DNA from: Pseudomonas sp. DTU12.3
GTDB lineage: Bacteria > Pseudomonadota > Gammaproteobacteria > Pseudomonadales > Pseudomonadaceae
Assembly: GCF_004124275.1 (NCBI RefSeq)
Contig: NZ_CP027218.1
Span: 3,041,501-3,105,500 of the forward strand
Reading direction: 5' to 3'
DNA: 64,000 bases
The translations under genes were made by a program, and so were the position numbers. Below, piece after piece: positions 42,660 through 50,689 of this stretch. How positions within the stretch are numbered: position 1 is the stretch's first letter; each line of letters opens with the position of its first letter. The notes beneath the pieces were generated by a model. It saw only the letters and a list, made by a program, of their open reading frames with translations. It was not told the origin of the DNA and searched no databases.

Positions 42660-43331
42660 ATGCGCGAACAGGATTACGCAGTTAATAACGGCGTGCAGGC
42701 TGAGCAGCTAGAGGTTAGCCGCGTCCTGCGCAACACTTACGGCCTACTGGCTCTCACCCTTGCATTCAGCGGCGTGATGGCTTTCGTTGCCCAGCAGATG
42801 CGCGTTGGCTACCCGAATATTTTCGTGGTGCTGATCGGCTTCTACGGGTTGTTCTTCCTTACCAACAAGCTGCGTGATTCCGCGTGGGGCCTGGTGTCCG
42901 CTTTCGCGCTGACCGGTTTCATGGGTTTCCTGCTTGGCCCGATCCTCAACCGTTACCTGGGCATGCAGGGCGGCGCTGAAGTGGTCAGCTCGGCTTTCGC
43001 CATGACTGCACTGGTGTTTGGTGGTCTGTCGGCTTACGTGCTGATTACCCGCAAGGACATGAGCTTCCTCGGTGGTTTCATCACCGCCGGCTTCTTCGTC
43101 CTGCTGGGTGCAACGCTGGCGAGCTTCTTCTTCCAGATCAGCGGCCTGCAACTGGCGATCAGCGCAGGTTTCGTGCTGTTCTCGTCGGTGTGCATCCTGT
43201 TCCAGACCAGCGCCATCATCCAGGGCGGCGAGCGTAACTACATCATGGCGACCATCAGCCTGTATGTATCGATCTACAACCTGTTCATCAGCTTGTTGCA
43301 GATCTTCGGCATCATGAGCCGCGACGACTGA
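42660..43331 (+). CDS. yccA: Bax inhibitor-1/YccA family inner-membrane protein
   Basis: The 223-residue protein has seven hydrophobic segments and the BI-1 pattern, starting VLRNTYGLLALTLAFSGVMA and ending NLFISLLQIFGIMSRDD with a conserved C-terminal aspartate. E. coli YccA is a substrate and modulator of the FtsH protease. CAGGAGTGTCGCC before the ATG at 42660 is a strong RBS. It has its own promoter candidate and terminator. Confidence 0.92.
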   Translation: MREQDYAVNNGVQAEQLEVSRVLRNTYGLLALTLAFSGVMAFVAQQMRVGYPNIFVVLIGFYGLFFLTNKLRDSAWGLVSAFALTGFMGFLLGPILNRYLGMQGGAEVVSSAFAMTALVFGGLSAYVLITRKDMSFLGGFITAGFFVLLGATLASFFFQISGLQLAISAGFVLFSSVCILFQTSAIIQGGERNYIMATISLYVSIYNLFISLLQIFGIMSRDD

Positions 43332-43351
43332 TCGCAGTCTGTGTAATAACG

Positions 43352-43377
43352 AAAAACCCGCCTAGGCGGGTTTTTTG
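43352..43377 (+). terminator. Terminator of yccA
   Basis: AAAAACCCGCC-TA-GGCGGGTTTTTT forms a strong stem followed by T residues, 21 bases after the yccA stop. Confidence 0.9.
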
Positions 43378-43417
43378 TTGTCTGAGGGAATGCGGTCGAC
43401 TACATGTCCCGCGGTGG

Positions 43418-43747
43418 TCAGTTGATCACGATGCTGCCGTCAGTCTGTTGTTTGTAGACGGTGTAGGGCAGCAAAAGCGTATCGAGTGCCCCGGACACCA
43501 CGGCATCGATCAACACCACAGGAATTGCGGCGTTTTTGTAGTCGTCGGCATCCACGCCTTCGCCCAGAGGAGCATGCAAACTGCAAAAGTCGTAGGCGAG
43601 GCCGCTGTAGATTCTTGGCACCGCCCCGCAATAACTCTTCTGCTTCTTGAGGCCGTCCACCGCGACCTGATCATCGCGCACCACGGTCTGTACCGTCCCG
43701 CAACCGCCGAGTATCACCGCCGCGAGCACTATTGCCTGAATTCTCAT
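43418..43747 (-). CDS. YceK/YidQ family lipoprotein
   Basis: The 109-residue product starts MRIQAIVLAAVILGGC at 43747 (AAGGA upstream) with the lipid on C16. The mature part has SYCGAVPRIYSGLAYDFCSL, AAIPVVLIDAVVSGALDTLLLPYTVYKQ, the YceK/YidQ pattern. It should be an outer-membrane lipoprotein. A shorter YceK-type gene lies at 41930 on the other side of tRNA-Ser and yccA. Confidence 0.82.
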   Translation of the reverse strand: MRIQAIVLAAVILGGCGTVQTVVRDDQVAVDGLKKQKSYCGAVPRIYSGLAYDFCSLHAPLGEGVDADDYKNAAIPVVLIDAVVSGALDTLLLPYTVYKQQTDGSIVIN

Positions 43748-43805
43748 TACCGCCAATCCTTCGCCGGAAAAACCTCAATCTACGCCGAACGTGCAAAAAA
43801 AGCAC

Positions 43806-44243
43806 TCACGCCATCGGCGGCAGTCGGCGCTTGACCGGGGTCTTCTTGACGATCGCGGTATTGGTTTCCGCCAAGGTGTTGAGGCGGTCGAGGAGGGTGT
43901 CCAGTTGCTCCATCGAGCGCACGTGCAAGCGGGCGATAAAGCAGTCTTCGCCGGTGACCTTGTCGCACTCGGTAAACTCGGGAATCGCCATAATCTGCCG
44001 CTCCACTTCCTGCAACTGCCCCGGCAGCGGCCGCACGCGCACGATGGCCTGCAACTGATAACCGAAGCATTTAGGGTCGATTTCGACGGTATAACCCTGA
44101 AGCACACCGCGCTCCTCCAGCCTGCGCAAACGTTCGGCCACGCTCGGCGACGACAGCCCGCTGAGCTGTGCCAGCGCCTTCAGCGAGCGTCGCGAATCTT
44201 CCATCAAGGCACTGATGAGAATCTGGTCGATATCGTCGGTCAT
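43806..44243 (-). CDS. Lrp/AsnC family transcriptional regulator
   Basis: The 145-residue protein has an N-terminal HTH (ILISALMEDSRRSLKALAQL, then SSPSVAERLRRLEERGVL) and a RAM effector domain (VRVRPLPGQLQEVERQIMAI and VTGEDCFIARLHVRSMEQLD). Lrp-type proteins bind an amino acid and usually control a nearby gene. It is divergent from the EamA transporter gene across 149 bases, which makes amino acid or metabolite export by that transporter its likely target. Confidence 0.9.
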   Translation of the reverse strand: MTDDIDQILISALMEDSRRSLKALAQLSGLSSPSVAERLRRLEERGVLQGYTVEIDPKCFGYQLQAIVRVRPLPGQLQEVERQIMAIPEFTECDKVTGEDCFIARLHVRSMEQLDTLLDRLNTLAETNTAIVKKTPVKRRLPPMA

Positions 44244-44392
44244 GAGCTCGCTCCGGGATTAGGCAATCGAGGGAAATCACCCGCGATAAAAAAGGCGTAA
44301 ATCGAGTTTAGCCTGCTTTTTACTCTGGAGAACACCCGGCCGGGGTTGGCATACTTTTGTCAGGTTTTCGCCAACTGCTCAGGAGATTGATA

Positions 44393-45292
44393 ATGGACAA
44401 CCCAATCCGGCGCGGCTCATTTGAAATGACCGCGGCCATGCTGATTTCCGGGACGATCGGCTGGTTCGTACTTATGTCCGGGCAACCGGTACTCGATGTG
44501 GTGTTCTGGCGCTGTGTGTTCGGCGCCGGCACCTTGCTGCTGATCTGCGCGGCCTTCGGCTTCTTGCGTCCGGGCGTTCTCACGCGCACGACGTTCCTGC
44601 TGGCGGTGCTCAGCGGGGTCGCGATTGTCGGCAATTGGCTGCTGTTGTTTGCCTCTTACTCGCGGGCTTCGATTGCCATCGGCACGGCCGTGTACAACGT
44701 GCAGCCGTTCATGCTGGTCGGTCTGGCCGCGCTGTTTCTTGGCGAGAAAATCACCCTGCAGAAGCTGTTCTGGCTGGCGGTTTCGTTCATCGGCATGCTG
44801 GCGATTGTCAGTGCTCACAGTACGCAGGGCGAGGGCGGCAACGACTACTTGCTGGGCATCGGCCTGGCCTTGGGCGCGGCGTTTCTCTATGCGATTGCGG
44901 CGCTGATCATCAAGCGCCTGACCGGCACGCCACCGCATTTGATCGCACTGATTCAGGTGTGCACCGGCGTACTGTTGCTGGCACCGTTCGCGCACTTTTC
45001 GGCGCTGCCGCAAGCACCCGGTGCCTGGGCCAGCCTGGTGACACTGGGCATCGTCCACACCGGCCTGATGTATGTGCTGCTGTATGGCGCGATCCAGAAA
45101 CTGCCGACGGCATTGACCGGCGCGCTGTCGTTTGTCTACCCGATCGCGGCGATCTTCGTCGACTGGTTTGCCTTTGGCCATCGCCTGCAACCCCTGCAAT
45201 GGCTCGGGGTGGCAGCGATCCTGCTGGCGGCCGCCGGCATGCAACAGGGTTGGGGGGTGAAATCCAGGGCCGGCGTGGCGGCGCGGCCCTAG
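44393..45292 (+). CDS. EamA/DMT-family transporter
   Basis: The 299-residue inner-membrane protein has ten hydrophobic segments in two EamA repeats, with the usual ending of the first (TAVYNVQPFMLVGLAALFLG) and second (GALSFVYPIAAIFVDWFAFG) halves. DMT transporters export amino acids and other small compounds. The ATG at 44393 has AGGAGATTGATA upstream. It is divergent from the Lrp gene and ends four bases inside the convergent acyltransferase remnant. Confidence 0.88.
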   Translation: MDNPIRRGSFEMTAAMLISGTIGWFVLMSGQPVLDVVFWRCVFGAGTLLLICAAFGFLRPGVLTRTTFLLAVLSGVAIVGNWLLLFASYSRASIAIGTAVYNVQPFMLVGLAALFLGEKITLQKLFWLAVSFIGMLAIVSAHSTQGEGGNDYLLGIGLALGAAFLYAIAALIIKRLTGTPPHLIALIQVCTGVLLLAPFAHFSALPQAPGAWASLVTLGIVHTGLMYVLLYGAIQKLPTALTGALSFVYPIAAIFVDWFAFGHRLQPLQWLGVAAILLAAAGMQQGWGVKSRAGVAARP

Positions 45293-45708
45293 ATTGGCTT
45301 GAGCAGATCCTTGAACAGGTCTTTCAACTGCTGGTTACCGGCATCGACCAGATGGTTGTCATCGAAGTACAACGCCACGCCGTCCTTGGAGCCCATGCAA
45401 GTACCCGCCGGGCGAAGGTACGGCGTCGGATCGATCACCGTCGCATGGCAGCGTTTGGCGGCCGCCACACACAGGGTCAGTAGCGCCGGAATGATCCGTC
45501 GGGCACGGGAGGCATAGAAGCCGAGAAGGGAGAACTTTTGTTGCTGCAGACCGCTGACAATGATCCCGGTCATCAGAAAGCCGGAGATCACGAAGAATAT
45601 GTCAACGCCGACAAAACCGCCGTCAAAGCCCGGAATCCGGAAGTGAAAAAGTACCACCGCGAGGACGGCGAGCGCTCGTAAAGCATTGATATTATTCCTG
45701 AATTGCAT
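45289..45708 (-). pseudogene. Internally deleted OafA-type acyltransferase/SGNH gene
   Basis: The 139-residue frame is open but joins the two ends of a much longer protein. Residues 1-80 are the start of an acyltransferase-3 (OafA/YrhL) domain: NINALRALAVLAVVLFHF, GGFVGVDIFFVISGFLMTGI and FYASRARRIIPAL. Residues 88-139 are the end of the SGNH domain fused to such proteins: VIDPTPYLRPAGTCMGSKDG and the catalytic YFDDNHL. Intact proteins of this kind, which O-acetylate surface polysaccharide, are about 620-680 residues, so roughly 520 residues are missing at a junction near 45460. Both catalytic sites lose essential parts. The frame is kept across the junction, so a short membrane peptide may still be made. 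Confidence 0.8.
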
Positions 45709-45791
45709 TTATGCGCCCATGACACGTCCACTGTGATGGCGCATTGTAATGATCCTGTCGGTTTTGTTGCATGTAAATTCTCCGGCGCTGT

Positions 45792-46832
45792 TCAGATGTT
45801 CCAGCGCGGTGCGGTCTTCGCCAGGCGCTGGCGCATCTCGCCGATGTTCGCGGCCAGTTGCCGGGTCAACAGGCGATAGCCGTCCAGTGCGCTGTAGACC
45901 GCTGTGTCGAGGCTGGCGTCCGGCAACTCCAGCGGTCGCTCCAGTCGTTGCGAAGCGCCGGTTTTCAAGGCCCGCGCCATGCCGATCAGTTGCACCCGAA
46001 TCTGCCGGTGTTCAGCCTTCAGTGCGGTTTGCAGATGGGCCATGGCCTGCGGATCGTTGCTGTCCGGCCGGGTATTGCCGAGGATCTCCAGGGTGCTGAT
46101 GCACATGCGCAGGTTGCGCTGGATGGCATCGAGTTCGGTCATGGAAATCTTCACTTCCTTGGACACCGATGGCATCAGCGACCGCAGTTGCACCATCACC
46201 GCACCAAGGCGGCTCATCAGTTTCAGGTGCTCATCGGCGCTCACCGCCTGGCCGCTGATGATGCGCCCGTACACCGTGGCGCAATCGCGCAAGGCGTCGG
46301 CCAGGTTGTAGCGCCACGAGTACACGGCGTACAGCGGCAGGGCGAAAGAGAAGGCCAGGGCGAGGGCGATGCCGATCAGAATGTCGACACCGCGCCACAA
46401 GCCGTCGGTGATCGGATTGTCGCCATGCCCGGCGACGATGAACACAGTGATGGCCGAGAGCAGGGCGGTGTAGCCGCCCTTGCCGATGGCGTGATAGGAG
46501 AAAAATCCGCAGACCACCGCCATCGCAAAATAGGTCAGCCATGGCATGCCGAGCCAGGCCTGCTGTGCCACCAGTAACAAACCGACGCCGGCGCCGATCA
46601 ACGTGCCGGTGGCGCGCTCAGCGGCTTTCTTGCCGATGTTGCCGTGATGCTGCAAACCGCCGATCACCACCAGCATGGTCACCGAAGCCCATTCACCGTG
46701 AGGCAGGTTGATGCCGGTGGTCAGCAGGATGGTCGCCAACAATCCGAGGGCAACGCGTACCGCATGGATCAACCGCGCATGCCGGTAACGTCGATAGGGA
46801 TCAAGCAACGGACGCAAGACACGGCGCAGCAA
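45792..46832 (-). CDS. FUSC-family inner-membrane protein
   Basis: The 346-residue protein has a block of hydrophobic segments (about residues 22-170) of the FUSC/aromatic acid exporter type, with GLLATILLTTGINLPHGEWA and KKAAERATGTLIGAGVGLLL, then a long helical cytoplasmic part. FUSC proteins pair with HlyD-type adaptors to export aromatic acids or drugs. The adaptor and a YiaW-like gene lie just upstream. The start is TTG at 46832; an in-frame CTG 33 bases upstream is possible but less likely. Confidence 0.82.
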   Translation of the reverse strand: MLRRVLRPLLDPYRRYRHARLIHAVRVALGLLATILLTTGINLPHGEWASVTMLVVIGGLQHHGNIGKKAAERATGTLIGAGVGLLLVAQQAWLGMPWLTYFAMAVVCGFFSYHAIGKGGYTALLSAITVFIVAGHGDNPITDGLWRGVDILIGIALALAFSFALPLYAVYSWRYNLADALRDCATVYGRIISGQAVSADEHLKLMSRLGAVMVQLRSLMPSVSKEVKISMTELDAIQRNLRMCISTLEILGNTRPDSNDPQAMAHLQTALKAEHRQIRVQLIGMARALKTGASQRLERPLELPDASLDTAVYSALDGYRLLTRQLAANIGEMRQRLAKTAPRWNI

Positions 46833-46889
46833 CGGCGGAAGTCGATGGGTGCTGTAAGTACTCAGTGCGGGCCTCTCGTTATCAATTTC

Positions 46890-47849
46890 TTAGTGGAATG
46901 GAAAAATGTAATTCATCCACGCTGACATGCGCAGAAGGATTTTGCGCATTGCGCCGATGTGATGGAAGTGCTGGCTGTACAACGCCGCCTGACCGTAAGC
47001 GCCGCCGGGCATCAGCTTGCTGTACTGGGCGAAGTCGGGATCGGTGATTTCGATGATCACCGGCACCCGTCCGGCCGGCGGCGAACCGGTATAGCCGATC
47101 AGTGTGCCGGACGGTTGTACCTGGCCTTCGGCAATCACCCCGATGACGTTCTTCACCCGACCTTCGAATACCTTGCCCGGGATGCCGTCGAACGCCACTT
47201 CCGCCTCATCGCCGACGGTCAGCCGCAACAGGCTGTTCTGGCGCATCCACGCGGCAAAATATTGACCCTCTTCGGGAATGAACACCATGGACGGGCGCAA
47301 CGGCAACTTGCTCGCCATCATCCCCGGGCGCAACGAAACATGGGTGACAAAGCCTTTGCTCGGCGCGCGAACCGTGGTGTTGTCCAGTTCGAACTGGGCG
47401 TTATCCAGCTGCGCCTGCAGGTCATCGGTGCGGGCAATTGCCGCATCCAGTTCGCGTTGGGTGCCGAAATTGCGGCGGATCAGTTCGGTGATGCGATAGC
47501 GATCACCCTTGGCGGCAACCAGTTGCGCCTTGAGCGATTTCAAGCGGTTTTCGAAAGGCGTGGGATCAATGCGAAACAGCACATCGCCTTTTTCCAGCGG
47601 TTCGTTGCCGTGTACCGGCACCTCGATGACCTGGCCACTGACAATCGGAATCACCGGTACCGAGACGAAATAGGAACGCGCCACTTCAGAATAGGGATGG
47701 TTGTAATTCATGGTGAAAATCAGCGCGCCGACCAACGCAATACCGCCAAGAACTGCCGTGGGCACTGTCCATTTGTTCAATGGAATGCGGAAGATCTTGA
47801 AGATTGCAACGCAGATGGCGGCATAAGTCAGAACGAGGAGAAGATCCAT
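46890..47849 (-). CDS. HlyD/EmrA-type membrane fusion protein (YiaV-like)
   Basis: The 319-residue adaptor has N-terminal membrane segments (residues 2-18 and 28-48). A barrel-sandwich with VSGQVIEVPVHGNEPLEKGD and IDPTPFENRL, a short coiled coil and the beta-barrel ending with PAGRVPVIIEITDPDF follow. It would bridge the FUSC pump and an outer-membrane channel. It follows the YiaW-like gene by three bases and precedes FUSC, matching E. coli yiaW-yiaV order. Confidence 0.86.
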   Translation of the reverse strand: MDLLLVLTYAAICVAIFKIFRIPLNKWTVPTAVLGGIALVGALIFTMNYNHPYSEVARSYFVSVPVIPIVSGQVIEVPVHGNEPLEKGDVLFRIDPTPFENRLKSLKAQLVAAKGDRYRITELIRRNFGTQRELDAAIARTDDLQAQLDNAQFELDNTTVRAPSKGFVTHVSLRPGMMASKLPLRPSMVFIPEEGQYFAAWMRQNSLLRLTVGDEAEVAFDGIPGKVFEGRVKNVIGVIAEGQVQPSGTLIGYTGSPPAGRVPVIIEITDPDFAQYSKLMPGGAYGQAALYSQHFHHIGAMRKILLRMSAWMNYIFPFH

Positions 47850-47852
47850 TGC

Positions 47853-48218
47853 TCAAATGCCCTCGCCAGGATGACTGGAGGACGGCGCAGCGCTGGGCGT
47901 GCGGGCTTCGAGTTGCTCGAGGCGGGTTTGCAACTGGATCACTTGTTGTTCGAGGCGGGTGACATGGCTTTGCACCGATTTGCCATCGCCGAATCCCCAG
48001 CCGCGATCCTCTCGGTACGCCATCGCCCAGATCCACAGGAATGGCCAGAGCGCGTGCAGGGTAAACAGACTGACCCAGCCGGTGGCGTGGATCGCATCCT
48101 GATGCGGGTGGTTGCGATGAACGGCAATCTCATACGGTATGTCATGCAACACGATGATCCCGTAGAACAGCACGAGACCGACGAACACCAACAGTCCCAA
48201 CGCGAAGTAATCAAGCAT
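47853..48218 (-). CDS. DUF3302 (YiaW-like) inner-membrane protein
   Basis: The 121-residue protein has two hydrophobic segments (residues 3-24 and 48-66) and a C-terminal coiled coil (VTRLEQQVIQLQTRLEQLEA). It begins MLDYFALGLLVFVGLVLFYG, as DUF3302/YiaW proteins do. The family stands next to HlyD-type YiaV, and its role in the efflux complex is unknown. It is the first gene of the three-gene efflux operon. Confidence 0.86.
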   Translation of the reverse strand: MLDYFALGLLVFVGLVLFYGIIVLHDIPYEIAVHRNHPHQDAIHATGWVSLFTLHALWPFLWIWAMAYREDRGWGFGDGKSVQSHVTRLEQQVIQLQTRLEQLEARTPSAAPSSSHPGEGI

Positions 48219-48346
48219 GATTCACCTCCCGGCATCCAGCGCAGCGCTGGGAACAGTGTAGACACTGAATGGCCGGGAGGGTCGTGGCCTTAGACCCGAA
48301 GCTGATGACTTCTCCTGCGTTTATCGCCAAGCGCTCTGCGCACAGG

Positions 48347-49972
48347 TCAGAAAATGTAATCGGTGGTCAGGAAGCTCGAATCGCGGCCGCGAATGATCTC
48401 GCTGATCAGCTCCTTGTTGCTGTCCTGGAACTTGGTCGCCACCAGCGTACGGATCGAAAACACCCGCAGCGCATCGTGCACCGACAGCGTCCCTTCGGCG
48501 GAATTTTTGCGGCCGTTGAACGGGTAAGTGTCCGGCCCGCGCTGGCACTGCGCGTTGAGATTGATCCGCCCGACCTGGTTGGCAAAGGTGTCGACCAGAC
48601 GGCCGACCGCCACCGGATTGGTGCCGAAAATGCTCAACTGCTGGCCGAAATCCGACTCCAGCACGTAGTCGATCACCGTATCGAGATGACGGTACGGCAC
48701 GATCGGCACCACCGGGCCGAACTGCTCTTCCTGGTAGACGCGCATCTGCGGGTTCGCCGGGTACAGCACTGCCGGATAGAAGAACGATTCGCGGGATTCG
48801 CCGCCATTCGGATTGACCACTTGTGCGCCTTTGCTTTGCGCGTCTGCTACCAGACCATGCAGGTAATCGACCTTGCCCGACTCGGGCAACGGCGTCAGCG
48901 AAACGCCGCTGTCCCACGGCATGCCCGGTTTCAGTGTGGCCAGTCGAGCGTTGAATTTCTCGATGAAGCTGTCGACGACGTCTTCATGCACGAAGAGAAT
49001 TTTCAGTGCGGTGCAGCGCTGACCGTTGAACGACAGCGAACCGGTCACGGCCTCGCTGACGGCGTTGTCGAGGTCGACTTCCGGCAGGACGATGCCGGGG
49101 TTTTTCGCGTCCAGACCGAGCGCGGCGCGCAAACGGTGCGGTTTCGGGTGCAGCTTCTTCAGGTCGCTGGCAGCTTTGTTGGTGCCGATGAAGGCGAAGA
49201 TATCGATCTTGCCGCTGGCCATCAGCGCGCTGACGGTTTCGCGGCCGCTGCCGTAGATCACGTTGATCACACCGGTCGGGAAGCTGTCGCGGAACGCTTC
49301 CAGCAACGGACGAATCAGCAGCACGCCGAGCTTGGCCGGTTTGAACACCACGGTGTTGCCCATGATCAGCGCCGGGATCAGCGTGGTGAAAGTCTCGTTC
49401 AGTGGATAGTTGTAAGGGCCCATGCACAGCGCCACACCCAAAGGCACGCGACGGATCTGCCCGAGGGTGTCCTGTTCCAGCTCGAAACGGCTGGAGCGAC
49501 GGTCGAGTTCCTTGAGCGCATTGATGGTGTCGACGATGTAATCGCAGGTGCGGTCGAACTCTTTTTCCGAGTCCTTGAGGTTCTTGCCGATTTCCCACAT
49601 CAACAGCTTGACCACGGCATCGCGCTGCTGGCGCATGCGCCCGAGGAAGGCTTCGACGTGCTGGATGCGTTCGGCCACGCGCATGGTCGGCCACAGGCCC
49701 TGGCCCCGGTCGTAGGCGCGCACGGCGGCGTCGAGGGCAGTGAGGGCGGTGTCGGCATCGAGCAGCGGCGTGCTGCCGAGAATCACTTGTTCGTCGCCGT
49801 TGGCGCCCGTGAGATACACCGGACTGCGCACGGTAGCGAGCGGGCCGTCCCAACGGCGCAACTGGCCGTCGACCAGATATTCGCGTTGCTCGACCTGAGC
49901 GTCGAGGCGGTATTTTTCCGGGATGTCGCTGACAGAAGGGAACAGATTGCCAAGGATGTTTGCTGTGGTCAT
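48347..49972 (-). CDS. gapN: NADP-dependent glyceraldehyde-3-phosphate dehydrogenase
   Basis: The 541-residue aldehyde dehydrogenase has the nucleophile cysteine in SFNGQRCTALKI, the glutamate region and the NAD(P) fold. Its length and its start MTTANILGNLFPSVSDIPEK match the NADP-GAPDH of Pseudomonas as I recall it. It oxidises glyceraldehyde-3-phosphate directly to 3-phosphoglycerate and makes NADPH in the cytoplasm, which matters in Entner-Doudoroff organisms. The ATG at 49972 gives the usual N-terminus; an upstream in-frame start adds a non-conserved leader. It stands alone. Confidence 0.87.
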   Translation of the reverse strand: MTTANILGNLFPSVSDIPEKYRLDAQVEQREYLVDGQLRRWDGPLATVRSPVYLTGANGDEQVILGSTPLLDADTALTALDAAVRAYDRGQGLWPTMRVAERIQHVEAFLGRMRQQRDAVVKLLMWEIGKNLKDSEKEFDRTCDYIVDTINALKELDRRSSRFELEQDTLGQIRRVPLGVALCMGPYNYPLNETFTTLIPALIMGNTVVFKPAKLGVLLIRPLLEAFRDSFPTGVINVIYGSGRETVSALMASGKIDIFAFIGTNKAASDLKKLHPKPHRLRAALGLDAKNPGIVLPEVDLDNAVSEAVTGSLSFNGQRCTALKILFVHEDVVDSFIEKFNARLATLKPGMPWDSGVSLTPLPESGKVDYLHGLVADAQSKGAQVVNPNGGESRESFFYPAVLYPANPQMRVYQEEQFGPVVPIVPYRHLDTVIDYVLESDFGQQLSIFGTNPVAVGRLVDTFANQVGRINLNAQCQRGPDTYPFNGRKNSAEGTLSVHDALRVFSIRTLVATKFQDSNKELISEIIRGRDSSFLTTDYIF

Positions 49973-50118
49973 GTCGCTACCCCGTGTTGATGTCCGCATG
50001 CAGATCAAAAAGTCTCTACAGGTTATACGCCTGAATGTGGCGAAATTTAAACCCGCAAATGTCACCCGAATGTCACGCAAAGGCGCAAAGCAGAGCGGGC
50101 CTATACACCGAACCCCTG

Positions 50119-50209
50119 TGTAGGAGCTGCCGCAGGCGGCGATCTCTTGATCTTGTTTTTCAAAATTAATATCAAGATCAAAAGATCGCAGCCTGCGGCA
50201 GCTCCTACA
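50119..50209. repeat. Paired inverted REP-type repeat, family D
   Basis: TGTAGGAGCTGCCGCAGGCG at 50119 is matched by an inverted copy ending at 50209, with a short AT-rich centre. Copies of the same family lie at 53374-53461 and 63801-63892. Confidence 0.9.
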
Positions 50210-50322
50210 TGGGCTATGTCGGATTCGGCTGGCCCCGTTTGCCCCCCTCGCTGTCCCGCAATGCCCTCAACCCGGTGCAGCCGCTGCCTTAAGGTATGAG
50301 CACAACAATAAGCGAGGCCGTT

Positions 50323-50679
50323 ATGCGGGCAATCCGACTCACTCTACTGCTGGCGTTGGCCGTGGCGCTGCCTGGCTGCGGCGAAGACCCCAAACCCCCA
50401 GCCAGCGCCAACAGCAACGCCATGCCCCAAGACCCGGCACTGGCGCAGATCTACGCCAACAGCTGCCAGCTCTGCCACGCCAACCCGGCCGCCAACGCGC
50501 CGCTCACCGGTGACCGCAAAGCCTGGGAGCCGCGCATCCAGCAGGGCAGCGACACACTGCTCGACCATGCCATCAACGGCTATAACGGCATGCCGCCGAT
50601 GGGCCAATGCGTCGAGTGCTCGCAGGAGCAATTCCTGCAATTGATCGGCTTCATGGCCGACCAGCCTCTCCCTCAATAA
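50323..50679 (+). CDS. Lipoprotein c-type cytochrome (class I, c5-like)
   Basis: The 118-residue product starts MRAIRLTLLLALAVALPGC at 50323 with a lipobox (lipid on C19), then a single haem site CQLCH at residues 48-52 and an axial methionine in GMPPMG. A second pair CVEC follows. It would carry electrons at the membrane surface in the periplasm. The next gene, a Tat-exported FAD oxidase, starts eleven bases downstream, so this cytochrome is probably its electron acceptor or partner. GAGG before the ATG supports this start. Confidence 0.85.
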   Translation: MRAIRLTLLLALAVALPGCGEDPKPPASANSNAMPQDPALAQIYANSCQLCHANPAANAPLTGDRKAWEPRIQQGSDTLLDHAINGYNGMPPMGQCVECSQEQFLQLIGFMADQPLPQ

Positions 50680-50689
50680 GGTGCCTGGC

